DNA of 64,000 nt, taken from contig NW_024464918.1 in the NCBI RefSeq assembly GCF_017591425.1, forward strand, positions 13,080,001 through 13,144,000. The letters run 5' to 3'. Under the pieces are notes generated by a model. That model saw only the letters and a program-made list of their open reading frames with translations. It did not search any database and had not been told where the DNA came from. Positions 32,001-43,319 of this stretch are shown here, piece after piece (position 1 is the stretch's first letter; the number at the start of each line of letters is the position of its first letter). The translations under genes were made by a program, and so were the position numbers. Source of the stretch: Ochotona curzoniae. Lineage: Eukaryota; Chordata; Mammalia; Lagomorpha; Ochotonidae.

Positions 32001-33395
32001 AGTTTGGTTAATATGTAAAAATTGCCACAATATCAGTTGACACTGCTCAGTCTAATTCTATAGCAGAAAAACCCAAAGAGAGGAAAGGTATCCATGTAAT
32101 AGGTTGGTCTTGCCTTTCAAACTTCATAATTTCTTTTGTCTACAAAGACACATTGGCTAAAAAGAACTTTATCATGCTGAAGAATCTTCCTACCAAACCA
32201 ACACACTTCTTCATGGCCATAGACAGTGGTAATTCTGGGATGGGTCAGGTCTTTTTTAAATAAGAAATGGATTCTAATAGATAAAAGATAGTCAAGCAAG
32301 GAGATGGAGTTGGATGTATATATTTATTGTCTTCAGGGACACATGAGAATGCAATACCCAAGATAGAGAAATCACAATAGTATAAGAAGTGCTTCCCTTC
32401 CTGTACCTGGCTAGCAGCTGTTTCCAGATGTGAGCCAGTGAACACACATGCAAAGCCTCCTCCATGCAGCGCAGCAGATGCTACTGATAGCTCTTCATTC
32501 CCATGGGGACAGACTATCTACAAGGACCTTGAAATAACACTGTGCAATGCTGGTGCAGAAGTCAGAATCTAGACTTCTTTGCCAACAACTCCCTTTCTGC
32601 CCACAGATGGTGTGATGGATCAATTGTCTTTCTCACCATGGTGGCAATGGTTCACAGTTAATCCTGCTTCTGCACATAACCATTGTTTTTCACCTAGGCT
32701 TCTCAATTGTTGAAAATGTCTGCCCAGCATTCATTTCTCTTACCTCAAGCAACAGTATCAGGTTTATCTTTGGAGGAACTATCCTTTCTGACCTCCCTCA
32801 CTTGTTGTTCCTACAGTATCTGTCCTAGCCTAACTCTAGACTGAAAATGTGACCTATAACTTGGTCAGACCAAGTTGGGAATTTACTTAGGTACAAACAT
32901 GAAGCTCAGTCTGAGCTCATGAATGTCACCTCTGGGATTCTGTTAAAATGATGAGGAAAGGGACAGGCTATTGCCAGTTGTTGTCAAGCTGATGGACTGT
33001 GAGACTCAACCTGTTGGTGGCTATCTGCCACAAGCAGCATTGAACATGCTAGAAAATGGACATGTCTGAGGAAAAACTTAGTTGACAGACTAACAGAGAT
33101 ACACTCATGTTGACATAATTTGAGAGAACAGATCTGGCTTATCTGAACTTAGCTCCACACCTTTAGATTTTTAGTTATGTGGGACAACTGTTCACAGAGA
33201 TACTCCTTTTTCCTAATGGAGTCTCTGTTAGGTTTCTGTCACATGTACTCCATGAAGTTCTGATAAACAGTCAAAAAATTTTTGACAAAATTTTTGCCCT
33301 TTACAGAGGCTTTCCTCAGAATTGGAAAGAACTACACAGGTTTCTGGAAATCTTAGCTCTGAATAACTTAATATGTTTCTATAAACACAGATACA
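32001..33395. other. unassigned DNA
   Basis: No repeat recognised with confidence. A 60-codon minus-strand frame at 32117-32299 looked protein-like at first glance but matches no family I can name and lacks any splice or retrocopy signature. Confidence 0.35.
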
Positions 33396-33399
33396 TGTC

Positions 33400-33540
33400 A
33401 GTCCATTAGCACATGGTTATTTATCAGCAGCTTACTTGTCAAACATTGTGCTGGGTTCTACAAAGGGCAGTGAAGGCACCAACTATGGTCTCTGCTATCT
33501 CTGAGTCTATAGTCTAACCAGGAAGGCAGACCAAAAACGG
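33400..33540 (-). repeat. L2 or MIR remnant (reverse)
   Basis: TTACTTGTCAAACATTGTGCTGG, AAGGGCAGTGAAGGCACC and TCTGAGTCTATAGTCTAACC resemble the reversed L2 sequence around tgtgccaggcactg ... ggagcttacattctagtgg. Confidence 0.4.
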
Positions 33541-33905
33541 GCTAAGACTTCAAGCAGAAGTTCTTACATTCAGGGCCACAGCATGCTGGTGAGTCACAAG
33601 GTATTATGAAGCAGGACACAAAGAATTTGTGACTCATGGAGCTAAAGTACCATTGTTGGCAGAAGATTCAAAAAATATACATGAATTAAAGTGGATTCAA
33701 GGCTATCACAATAATAATATCACAGTCATTCCTTTGGTTGTCTGGAATGTTTTCCTGAGTGGGAAAGAAAGGGTTAGCATAATAGCTACTGCCCACATGC
33801 TAGGCTCCTGGTAGCTATTGTCAAGGATGCCATTCACCAAACCTGTGTGACCATGTTGTGCTAATGATACCTAGTGAAGCTGCAGGAGGAGAAGTAAAAG
33901 CAGAA
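33541..33905. other. unassigned DNA
   Basis: Nothing recognised. Confidence 0.35.
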
Positions 33906-33909
33906 CTAT

Positions 33910-34050
33910 CCATGCTCACTGCATACTGATTAGGCACAGACCCTGTGCTGAGTGCATTAAAATAATTGTTTCCTTTGGTTTATACAAGGAACCTCTATAA
34001 AGTCATCCACTTGTCCTGCAGATAAGAGAATAGCTAACTACTAAACAGGG
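33910..34050 (-). repeat. MIR SINE remnant (reverse)
   Basis: TAGGCACAGACCCTGTGCTGAG, TGCATTAAAATAATTGTTTCC and CCACTTGTCCTGCAGATAAG follow the reversed MIR order. Confidence 0.5.
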
Positions 34051-34282
34051 TGAGTCTGTGGGCACACAGGCTCTGGTGTAAACAAGATCAGCGCAGAATG
34101 TCAGGGCAAATCTCACTCACTTGGTCTCTTTGAAGTGGGTACTGGAACACTGTAAAATGATTACAAATGCTGTCCCATGCATTCCATTCCACCTCCAAAC
34201 ACTTGTTCATGCTTTTGCCTTACTCTTAACAATTTTGATTAAGCAGCTCCTGATATTCCTGAGTAGTCTGATGTTCTTTCTT

Positions 34283-34600
34283 TTAAAAATCTTTTATTGG
34301 AAAGGCAGATTTACAAGCAGAAAGAGATACAAAGAGAAAGATCTTCCATCTGCTGGTTCATTCCCCAAGTGGCTGCAATGGCTGAACCTGAGCTGATCTG
34401 AAGCCAGAAGCCACAAGCTTGCTCTGGGTCTTCTTCACGAGTGCAGGATCCCAAGGCTTTGTGTCATCCTCTAACATTTTCCCAGGCCACAAACAAGGAG
34501 CTGGATGGGAAGTGGAGCAGCTGGGCACGAACCAGCACCCGTATGGCATCCCAGCACATGCAAGGCAAGGATTTATCCACTGTGCCATCACTCCAGACCC
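34283..34600 (-). mobile_element. CSINE
   Basis: AAAAATCTTTTATTGGAAAGGC, AGATCTTCCATCTGCTGG, CATTCCCCAAGTGGCTGCAA, TTTTCCCAGGCCACAAAC, AGCTGGATGGGAAGTGGAG, and reversed 5' end near CACTGTGCCATCACTCCAG. Complete but diverged, with few CpGs left. Confidence 0.9.
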
Positions 34601-34611
34601 TGGTGTCCTTT

Positions 34612-34660
34612 CTATGCTCTGTTAAGCAATTCCTGCAATATGCTCTGTTAAGCAATATAA
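34612..34660. repeat. 26-base direct repeat
   Basis: TATGCTCTGTTAAGCAAT occurs at 34613-34630 and again at 34639-34656 (period 26), followed by a partial third AAGCAATTCCTG at 34667-34678. Local duplication just beyond a CSINE. Confidence 0.85.
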
Positions 34661-34930
34661 CCAGTAAGCAATTCCTGTCTTGGCTGTTCATGTTCAGAAA
34701 ACCCACTATGGGCCCCACTGGGCCTCACTGCAGCTGCAAACTTGGCCCTATCCTTCACCTTGGTCAAATTCTAGACCTGACCCTCTTATAACCCTGAACA
34801 ATCCTCTCCTGTGTGCCACTCCCTGAGTCCACCCACTCAGCCAGCAGGCTTCTCTAGTCAATCACACAGCTGGCATGTGGAGAAAAGATTCAATCTTAAT
34901 CGCTTTCCTTGCCAAAACCTTCAAAGCTAA
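34661..34930. other. unassigned DNA
   Basis: Nothing recognised. Confidence 0.3.
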
Positions 34931-34934
34931 TAAC

Positions 34935-35130
34935 AAGTATTTATTTACTGCTTAGTGTGTGTCCAATGTTGTGCAAGCAGTGGCATGCATGACTGTACTG
35001 CATCTCTGAAAGGAGGCTGTGAAATGGGATGGGAAGGTCCGGGCCATTTCTGTTTACAATGAGGAAAGTAGAACTCAGAGAAGTTAAGAGGCAAATCATG
35101 GGTGTCTGAAGCATGGACAGTGGCTTAACA
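34935..35130 (-). repeat. MIR SINE remnant (reverse)
   Basis: TATTTATTTACTGCTTAGTGTG, TGTTTACAATGAGGAAAGTAG and AACTCAGAGAAGTTAAGAGGC match the reversed MIR (ttacagatgaggaaactgaggc, agagaggttaagtaac). Confidence 0.55.
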
Positions 35131-35154
35131 AGGCCAGAGAGTCTAGGATTCTTC

Positions 35155-35565
35155 AGCAATTGCCCTCCTGCCTGTCATATTTTTTTTTCTTCCTGTCATT
35201 CTCTTATTTTCAGAATAAAACTCCAAGGCCTTAGCCTGCCAGTCCAGACCCTCTACCATCAAATCTTGGTTGGCTCTGTAGTCTTCACCACCCACAGTGC
35301 CTCACAACTCCAGATAACACTTAGTAAAGGTATACCCTACCTTTCCCTGCCTCTGTGCCCTTCCGTGTGCTGGCTTATCTCCCTGGAATGCTTCTTGGAC
35401 TTGTTGATCCACTTTTTAAAACGTGCCTTTTCAAAAGTATTTTCAATTTTCTTTCTCACTTCCTTGCTGTCCGCATCAATCTCTGCCTCTCCCACTTGTA
35501 TCATATTCTCTTTAACTCTTTTTCAGTGCCTAGCATTGCTGATGTCAATGTGAGGTTGTGCACAG
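35155..35565 (+). repeat. L2 LINE 3' portion
   Basis: CCTGCCTCTGTGCCCTTCCG, CTCCCTGGAATGCTTCTTGG, GCATCAATCTCTGCCTCTCCC and TTTTTCAGTGCCTAGCATTG track the L2 region reading gcctttgcacttgctgttcc, ctgcctggaatgctctt. The 146-codon open frame here (35113-35553) is a fragment of L2 translation, not a host gene. Confidence 0.6.
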
Positions 35566-35667
35566 ATATCAGTGGAGTTAAACCAAATGGCTAAAGTCCT
35601 ACCTTTCCCAAATACATTCCCAACAGAATGAAATCACCATTAAAGTCAAACATTGATTTTGCTTCTT

Positions 35668-35990
35668 AAATTTCTTAAAGATTTATTTTGTTGTTCGTTT
35701 TTGAAGGGCAGAGTTAGGAAGAGAGGGAAAGGTATAGGTCTACCATCCACTGGTTAATTTCCCAATTGGCCATAACAGCTGGAGCTGAACCAATCAGAAG
35801 TCAGGAGTTTATTCTGGGTCTCCCATGTGGGCACAGGGGCCCGAGAACTTGGGCTATCCTCCACTGCTTTCCCAGTCAGAAGTTGGACTAGAAGTGGAGC
35901 AGCCAGGACATGAGCCAGTGACCATATGGGACTGCAGCACAGAAGACAGAGGCTTACCCTACTAAATGATAGTAGTGCCCAGCCCCGCCC
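35668..35990 (-). mobile_element. CSINE, older
   Basis: CTTAAAGATTTATTTTGTTG, GAAGGGCAGAGTTAGGAAG, TCCCAATTGGCCATAACAG, CACTGCTTTCCCAGTCAG, ACCATATGGGACTGCAGC, and reversed 5' end TAGTGCCCAGCCCCG. The GGCCACAAGCAGGGAGC block is partly deleted. Confidence 0.8.
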
Positions 35991-36006
35991 CATTACCACA
36001 TTGATT

Positions 36007-36120
36007 TTAAACATTGCTTTCAGAAAAGCTCAGCAGAAATGTAAATGTAATTGCCAGCAGGCATTAAACATCGCTTTCAGAAAAGCTCAGCAGAAATGTA
36101 AATATAATAGCCAGCCGGCA
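36007..36120. repeat. 57-bp tandem duplication
   Basis: Two adjacent units, 36007-36063 and 36064-36120, share TTTCAGAAAAGCTCAGCAGA plus flanks with about five substitutions. Period is exactly 57. It starts about 15 bases after a CSINE 5' end. The 19-codon periodicity in one frame (RKAQQKCK repeated) is a by-product. Confidence 0.95.
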
Positions 36121-36124
36121 TAAT

Positions 36125-36935
36125 TAAGGATTCGTCAATACCTCATGTTTTTAATTTCTCAACCATTGGAATTAAATCCCCAGGTAGTATGGAAAGAATA
36201 TAGACTTATTTTCCTATGTGAGTGATAACTCTGTCTTGGTGGGGAACACATTAAGAAAATTTTCAAGCCTACTTCCTGCACCAGTGAAATGATTTTCAAG
36301 TGGCTGTGGGCTTCTAGTCTATTCCCCATGACATACCAGCCTCTATTTATGCAGAGATAGCATGTGTCAGCTTTCTAGTCCTGTAGCTGAGACGGCTGTT
36401 AAGGGCAAAAAGGAGGGGACCCTACACTCCCCAGTTTTTGGCAATACAAATATTGAAACTCAGAAGTCTTTGCTCAGAAAGTTTGAAGTAGAGGTCAAAG
36501 TTAAGAAGCAGTTACAATGACTTGCAAAGTGCCCCACTTCCAGATTCATGTCTACCCGGCACCTCAGAGTAAGTTCTTTGTAGATGAAGTAAAGACACAT
36601 GCTAGGGCCTAAATCCAATAACTGGTGTCTTTTAAGAAGAGGAGAGGTCACACAGATACACAGAGTAGGTCAGCATATGGGGATGGAAGCCAGAAGCTAG
36701 TGTAAAGGAACAGAAAAACTCTGAGAGATTGCAGAAGGAAGCAACCCTAGTGGTACCATGATTTCAGACTTTTATGCTCATGATCCATAAGAGGAGAATT
36801 TTCACATATTTTAAGACAGTGTGCTTTCTATAAAGAGAATAACTAGGGAACAAACAAATAGGAGAACCAACATGCAGAGACAGCCTGAAGAGTATTGGTT
36901 GCTTAGCTTCTACTATCACATAAAAGAAAACCAAA
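36125..36935. other. unassigned DNA
   Basis: No element recognised with confidence. Confidence 0.4.
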
Positions 36936-36939
36936 TGAA

Positions 36940-37050
36940 GTATTGTCCCATTTTATACATGAGAAAGATTCATGGTCAGAGTGGTTTAGAAGTCCAGTCA
37001 AGATACAGAGCTGGGAAACGACAAAACTGGAAGCCGAGTTTGTGTAGCTT
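36940..37050 (-). repeat. MIR SINE remnant (reverse)
   Basis: CCATTTTATACATGAGAAAG, TGGTCAGAGTGGTTTAGAAG and ATACAGAGCTGGGAAAC follow the reversed MIR core. Confidence 0.5.
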
Positions 37051-37154
37051 ATTTGGTGGCAAGGGTATTTTTTGGTCCCTGATACACTCAAGATTTTCTT
37101 TCCCTAAGGGCTTATTTGGTGCCATGCATTGCTCCAAAAGGTTTACATACTGAC

Positions 37155-37255
37155 TTCTAGTGTAGGAATCTTTATTTTATTCACAAATGTATCCCACATG
37201 CACAGAGCAGTTCATGGCACAAAGAAGTTGTTTGGTGAGTAGTTGAGGAATGAAT
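37155..37255 (+). repeat. L2 LINE 3' terminus
   Basis: CACAAATGTATCCCACATGCAC, AGAGCAGTTCATGGCACAAAG and TGAGTAGTTGAGGAATGAATGA match the L2 terminus (ctgtatccccagcgcc, agtgcctggcacatag, gttgaatgaatga). Confidence 0.6.
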
Positions 37256-37489
37256 GAATCATCTCAAAATCTCATGTAGCAGGGATTTTGCAGCAAAAAA
37301 AAAAAAAAATGAGGCCAAGGGTCAGTACCTTGCTCACAGCCCTGACCTCTGGGATCAGATCCCATAGTATGACCAATGTCCACTGTGATTACTGAGCTCT
37401 GCAGCATGCCAACACTAAGCCAGATGTACTATAGAAAGAACCACTTCTAACTTTACTAGTGCCACAGGTTACCATCAGCATCCTGCCTT

Positions 37490-37600
37490 AACATCCTGAG
37501 GACTGAGCCACAGAGAAATGGTGTCATGTTTCATTGTCACACAGATGATAAGCAACAGGGTCAGGATTCCAGGTCAGGTGCTACTGATTCCAAAGTTCAT
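37490..37600 (-). repeat. MIR SINE remnant (reverse)
   Basis: ACTGAGCCACAGAGAAATGG, TTGTCACACAGATGATAAGC and CAGGATTCCAGGTCAGG follow the reversed MIR core (ctgaggcacagagagg, gtcacacagctagtaag, gggattcgaacccagg). Confidence 0.55.
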
Positions 37601-37604
37601 GCTG

Positions 37605-38405
37605 CTGGCTGGAGCCCCACCAGGGTGGACACCACCTACAGAACTGAAGCAAATGACTGACGAGTGACTCTGCTGCCTTTTCACTCCCAGGCTCCCTGTT
37701 CCACGCCTGATGATGAGGGCCTCTGTTTCCACACAGCAGCCTGGCCACTCCCCTCATCATGTGTAGCTTGTTCATGCCAATCAGGTCGTTCATGCATCAG
37801 GTTCTTCCCAGAACTCATCTCCACTTTCCTCACCCAAAGCCCAAGGCTTGGACATTCACTATTTGTCAAATCGACAAATGAGCTTAAAGACAGAAGATAG
37901 ATCAGTGAAAAAGAAAACTACTGTTTTTCCGCCCAGGAGACTTAATCCAATATTTTCTCCCTGCTAGCTCCAAAAAGTCCTGTCTTATGTCCCCCTGGCA
38001 ACTGCCAGCTCCATATCCTGCTCAGACTTCTCCTATGTAATTCCAAAGTACATTCCCCTTTGAGCTGAAAGCTAAGATTCTGCAATGACATTGTGTCTTA
38101 ACAGGGACTTGGTTTCTCAAAAGGATGGGAATATGGGGATTTTAGACATCAGATAGGGAACAGTGAGTGAAAAGTGGGGTCTCTGCCCCTATAGAATTGT
38201 ACCACAGAAGTAGATGCCCATTTTGCTAGTGTGAAAGCCTAATTTAGTCTAGAGAATCCTACATCCTATTGGCCTAGCTGAGTATCTAAAATGGATGATT
38301 AGAACATGACAGAGAATAATTAGCAAATATAGGCATTTTGACTAACCTTCCTGGTCTGCTAATGGATAAAATAAGACTACATCCAGAAAGAAGTACCTCC
38401 CCTTG
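37605..38405. other. unassigned DNA
   Basis: No repeat or exon recognised. Confidence 0.4.
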
Positions 38406-38410
38406 CTCAT

Positions 38411-38705
38411 TTTTTAAAGGATTTATTTGAAAGGTAGAGCACATGCACATGAGAGAGAGAGAGAGAGAGTGAGAGAGAGAAATATTCGATCTAGTTATCT
38501 ATTTGAAGAACAGCCAAGTTTGGACTGGGCTGAATTCAAAAAACAGGAATGCCATCAGTTTTCTACATAGGTGGCAAGCACCCAAGTACTTCCACTGCTT
38601 TCCCAGAAACATTAGTAGGAAGCTAAATCAGAAGCAGAGGGATTGGAACTCAAACCATTGCTCCTATATAGGATGCCAGGGTCACACCACAATGCTGACT
38701 TCAAG
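38411..38705 (-). mobile_element. older CSINE with GA microsatellite
   Basis: AAAGGATTTATTTGAAAGGTAG, a (GA)n block at 38451-38480, CCACTGCTTTCCCAGAAAC, AGCTAAATCAGAAGCAGAGG and TATAGGATGCCAGGGTCAC. Older subfamily type, heavily diverged. Confidence 0.7.
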
Positions 38706-38709
38706 AAGT

Positions 38710-39410
38710 TCCTTTCTAAGCTGACAAGCATCAGCTGGCCTGAATCTCAGAACTTATGCATGATTTTGTCACCACATTGTTTTGTCTTTCTGGACACCCT
38801 TGAAATTCCCCCATAGTCAGAGAGACCAGCTTGTCCCATGAAGAAGCAAGCAAAGTAGGTTCATCCAGGATCCTCCTGAGACTTGCCACTTAAAATCATA
38901 GCAAGATGACTCCATGAACTTGGCCCTGGAGCCCAGACACAGGAAGGAGAGGCTGAAGCAGGTTTGAATGCAGGCAGGCAAAGGCACAAGGGTAAAACTG
39001 GGCAAAACAAGGGCCTGACGATTGATCGTCCATTCAGGTGGCGGACCATGGACTCAGCAGAGTCCTGCAAAAGTATGGAGGGTCCTCACAGGGCAGGCTC
39101 CTGTGTTCTTCAAAAGGTATATTTCAGCACAAGCCCAAGTGCAAGTTGTACGGCTAGTCTAGGCTCATGTGATAGGAGTAGGGTTCCCCCTTATCTGTCT
39201 GTCATACCACCATAGACTGTCATGGAGATTGTAGAACCTCTTATACTCATCTACATCCAGGGTACAACAGTGCAACAGCATCCAGGATGCTCAATCAATA
39301 TTGAAAGAGTGGGTCCCTTGGGATATTAACATTATCTGCTAATAGCTTTGTGCAAATTAATTTAAAATTAAAATACACAATCCTTTAGTACATTGCATCT
39401 TATTAATGTA
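38710..39410. other. unassigned DNA
   Basis: No repeat recognised. Contains a short perfect palindrome GACGATTGATCGTC (39017-39030). No exon seen. Confidence 0.4.
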
Positions 39411-39419
39411 ACAAATCAG

Positions 39420-39580
39420 AATCATTTGGTCTCCATAGTAATCTTGGGAAGCTGGTATATGTGACCTTGAATATATTACATAACCTTTCTCTGCCTGGGT
39501 TTCCCCATCTGCAAAATGGGACTCATAATAGTCATGCTTTTTATAAGAGTGGTTAGGATTCATTGTTTTGATACATGAGA
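39420..39580 (+). repeat. MIR SINE
   Basis: TATGTGACCTTGAATATATTAC, CCTTTCTCTGCCTGGGTTTCC, CCATCTGCAAAATGGGACTC and AAGAGTGGTTAGGATTCATTG follow the MIR core and 3' part. Confidence 0.65.
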
Positions 39581-39589
39581 ATCCTCCCA

Positions 39590-41520
39590 CAGTCTGTGCC
39601 CTCTGCATTACTGGAGCTTGTTTCTCCCTTCCTAGAAGACAGCCTTGGGACCTGGCAATACAGCTGTGGCTACTCCACTCCAGCCAGTCTCAGATCCTGC
39701 CAGAGTAGCAGATAGTCCACCACCAAGGCAGGAAGTGGGCTGATGGCTACTGGCCTCACAATCACTGTGCAAAATTTTTCCTTGGAAGACACTCAGTTGT
39801 TCCTTTTTTGTTTTCAAATTGTGGACAAAGCCTTCTGCATCCTCCAGGTGAACGGTTATCAAGAGATAGGGAAGGCAGGAGGGAGAAGCTGGAGGAAGGA
39901 AGTGCACAGGGTTGGGGCTGGGGTGCAGCCTTGCTGGAGTATCTGACCTCTTGCCTTGATGCTTGTTTTTGCATTCTTCTAAGTCTCATCACAGACTCTA
40001 GTCAAGTCCAAGTTGAATTCCTTTACTCCACTCCTCGTCACATGCCCCCGTATCCCTCACCCACTCAGTGTGAGCCTGGGGAATGATTTCCACTACTTGG
40101 CCTACCCTTCTATCCACCAGTTCTTCCCTGAGGATGTCTGAGTAGGACTGCAGGAAACACAATTCTGTGAACATCTCAGGCCAACGGCAGGGGAAGAAAG
40201 TCATGGGGCACAGAGAAAGCAAAAGAGTAAAGAGTGAACGTAAAAACAAAACAAAGATGGGGCAGAGGCTGGACAGCAGAGGAGGCAAGAGTAAGAAAGG
40301 AAGATGAGTACTCAGCAGGTAGAGTGGTTTCAACTGTAGACAAAGATTCCGAGCCAGAGACAATTCACACTAGCGTTGTAAGCAGCCAGCCATTAGAAGA
40401 ATCCAGTGAAACACAAATTTGGCTACCCACACAGGGTTTAAAAACTTGGGAAGTTTCCCATAAAAACACAAACTTCCAGCTGGAAGGCTCTGCCTTGCTG
40501 TGTTCATATTTCTTCAGGGCCGCCGTGGAATGGGACCAAGGTAAGAGGCCCATCTAGAGACACATGTAACTTGCCTGGCTTGCTAGGGTTTCTATCATGA
40601 CTGGGTGTCACCTAGCCTGCTTCATTTAATGATCTGCCTGGTCTCATCAGGTATCTGAGTGTTTATGTATCAGGTCTACCTTCTTCTTTTTCAGCCACTC
40701 CCAACGTGTAGACCTAAGCACAGAGAGAAAAGCTAAGAGGTGGTTTCAAAGGGAGAAGTTGAGAAAATAGAAATAGGGAAGAGAGGTGAAAAGGGAGAGT
40801 AAATTTGAACGTGTGAAGGAAGAATCCAGGGCAGGGGAACAGCAGGGTAGACAGGAGAGAAAACAAGAGGATTTAGTATATTTCTTCACCATCTGGCCTA
40901 AATGGGACCTCAGTTTCCTTGAACAGAGCATGTGATCTTTGCAAGTAAGCCTATTTCCTCATTAGCGTAAGACTACATCATCATGCTCACCATCAAATGA
41001 CTTTGCTGGGCCTAAGTCAGATGGAGATTCTTAAATAAATGAATCAATGACAATACACTGTTCACATGAGTTTCCTTGGATGGTTGATCTGATATTTATC
41101 AAGCTTAAAGAATTTATGCTACCATGTGAATGACACCATTACCAGCTTTCCCCAGCCTGTATTAATTCTGCAAAACAAAGTGCTTTGTCTCAAGTGTTTC
41201 TAGGTTACAACTTTCATAAAGGGTGGTGGTATTGTGTAGGAAAGGTTGGAAGAGAGAAAAAGGTGAAGTTTGTTGACAATTGTTTCACTAAATATCAATC
41301 AATTATAATTGCCCTTTAAACAGTTCTCATCTCCCAGACTACCAAATGTTTGCCAATACTGCAGTTGGTCGTCTGTAAAAATGCTGAAATTGTACACTAT
41401 CTGAAAGAAAGAGCTCTCCTGCTGAAGAGGTTTAAGGACTTTCTATTATTTGCTTAGATCTTCTAGGATTAGCTCTCTAATCAGCTTCCTCTGAGTCAAT
41501 TAAATTAGTACAGAAACTAT
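39590..41520. other. unassigned DNA, longest repeat-poor stretch
   Basis: Almost 2 kb with no recognised repeat. Several short frames on both strands, none with a domain. One acceptor/donor pair brackets 23 bases (40518-40540; TTTCTTCAG before, GTAAGA after) and is discussed as a possible microexon. Confidence 0.4.
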
Positions 41521-41529
41521 ATTTCATGC

Positions 41530-41935
41530 ATTTGCCAGATAATTCCCAAGTCCTTGCTATGTTCCAGACACTCTGCCAGCAACGGGATGAAACAGGAGAA
41601 TCCTTTCCTCTTGGGAAGTCCCCAGTCTAGAGGGCAGAAACACGCATTAAATAAAGCTAGATGAACACAGGGCAATTGTCAACAGAGGTGGGAGCTGTGA
41701 AGTAATTTACACCAAACCTAGCAACATAGTGAGGGACTTTTATAAAAGGGCTGACTGAGGAACAAATTCTGTCTTGGCTTCTGAGTGATGGGAAGTGATG
41801 TGGTCCATAGAGATCAAGGGAGGACACTCCTGGCAGAGTCCACAGCAAGTACAAAGATGTCTGGATGCAAGGAAGAGCTTGCTTTATCCAGAAACCCAAG
41901 GAATGTCAGCACTGAGACAGGAGGAGACAGGCTTC
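41530..41935 (-). repeat. L2 LINE (reverse)
   Basis: CTTGCTATGTTCCAGACACTC, CCCCAGTCTAGAGGGCAGA, CACAGCAAGTACAAAGATG and GGAAGAGCTTGCTTTATCC follow the reversed L2 in order (gtgccaggcactg, cattctagtgggg, aacagcaagtgcaaagg, agcttggcatgttc). Confidence 0.55.
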
Positions 41936-41939
41936 CTGG

Positions 41940-42250
41940 AACCAGCAGGAAAAATCAATTCTGAACTATTTAAGGGCGATGCATTTTTGTTACAGCTGAA
42001 CACCAATACAAATGGAAACAGGCTAATAACTATCCGTACAGTGGAAACTTATAGAACTTACTTTGATGAACTGAAAAGAACTATTTGCAATTATTCTAAC
42101 AGGATTGTCTGTAAATAAGTGCTGCTAAAAATGCTTAATTTGACATTCTATAAACAATTTGTCCTCTTCAGCATTTTAAATAAATTATCTTCAAACTGTT
42201 AAGGCCTTCAATTTGCAGTCTAAGTCTTTTTATCTTCCCCCTTCCTTCTC
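41940..42250. other. unassigned AT-rich DNA
   Basis: Nothing recognised. Confidence 0.35.
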
Positions 42251-42257
42251 AAAAAAT

Positions 42258-42312
42258 TTCTTAAAAATGTTTAAGAACATTTCTTTATGAGAGATGGAAA
42301 GCTCTCTCACAC

Positions 42313-42343
<31 letters not shown>

Positions 42344-42595
42344 CACACACACATACACACACACAGTGCTCCCATCTGGTGGTCATTTCCCAAATCCCTT
42401 CAATGGCCAGGGCTGGACAGGGATTGGAACAGGCTGAAAATGAGGTCTCCCATGCTGAAAAAAGGGACCCGATTACTTGATGCCTCACTAGTGTCTCCCA
42501 GCATCTGCACTGATGGGAAGATAGATCCAGAGATCAGAGGTAGAGATAGGTATTGAATCTGGGCACTGTGATGCTGGCGTGTTAACCAGCGGCTT
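42258..42595 (-). mobile_element. older CSINE with (CT)n(CA)n
   Basis: Reversed tail region AAAAATGTTTAAGAACATTTC, a compound (TCTC)n(CA)n array at 42300-42366 in the position of the SINE's GA-rich block, then CCAGGGCTGGACAGGGATTGG and the degraded 5' end (TTAACCAGCGGC). Confidence 0.6.
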
Positions 42596-42599
42596 GTTC

Positions 42600-43260
42600 A
42601 TCCAAATACCTGTTCCTACCTCAAATAAACTGCTCTTTGGAGCTAGGATCCTTCATTAACCATGAAAAGATCAGCACTAGTTTAATCTTCTCTGAATTTT
42701 CACAAATTTCTAATGACCAAAGTCTAAATTTTTGAGGCATTCCTAGATTAACAGCAATTTATCATTATGAAATATATATATGTATATATATACATTTGCT
42801 CAGTTGTCTACCTATGACATGGATATATTATTATTAAGTCCATTTTGAAGAAGAGAAATACTATACTAAAAATGTTTTATACCTTGGCTAAGGCAAAGAA
42901 ACTGAGGAGTCAAGATTTAAAGTCCAGGACTTCTAAAGTTACCTACTTGTTAAATGTAGTTACATAGCCTCTGCTCATTTACTAATTGGCAACAAGGTAC
43001 AGAACGTATCTAAAGTACGGCTTTCAGTTTGATAAAAATGCTGCTTAGTCACATTTCCAATGCATCATGAAGTTGCATGAGTGCTGTGGATACCATGGAA
43101 ACAAGATGCAGGAGCTAATGTGCAAGATTATCATCAAATGAAAGCAGATTCAAATGATGACACAAGTAAATATCAACTTCAAGGGAAGTGGATAATCTCA
43201 TGCATTCCACAGCTAGAACTGGCCTGAACTGAATGTCCATGGGAAGGACAGGTAAGAAAG
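42600..43260. other. unassigned DNA
   Basis: Short (TA)n at 42773-42800. No element or exon recognised. Confidence 0.4.
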
Positions 43261-43267
43261 TGATCTT

Positions 43268-43310
43268 GAGGGGAGGGGAGGAGAAGGGAGGGGAAGAGAG
43301 GAGAGAAAAA
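43268..43310 (+). repeat. polypurine GGGGA/GGA tract
   Basis: About 43 consecutive purines, rich in GGGAGGGGA words. Confidence 0.9.
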
Positions 43311-43319
43311 GGCCAGACC

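Noticed and set aside
32117..32299. 60-codon minus-strand frame briefly suspected to be a ribosomal-protein retrocopy because of an ITTVYGHEE stretch
   Set aside because: Only four residues agreed with the ribosomal protein considered, and neither neighbouring frame continued the similarity.
39017..39030. Perfect palindrome GACGATTGATCGTC
   Set aside because: Fourteen bases, isolated, expected by chance in a window of this size.
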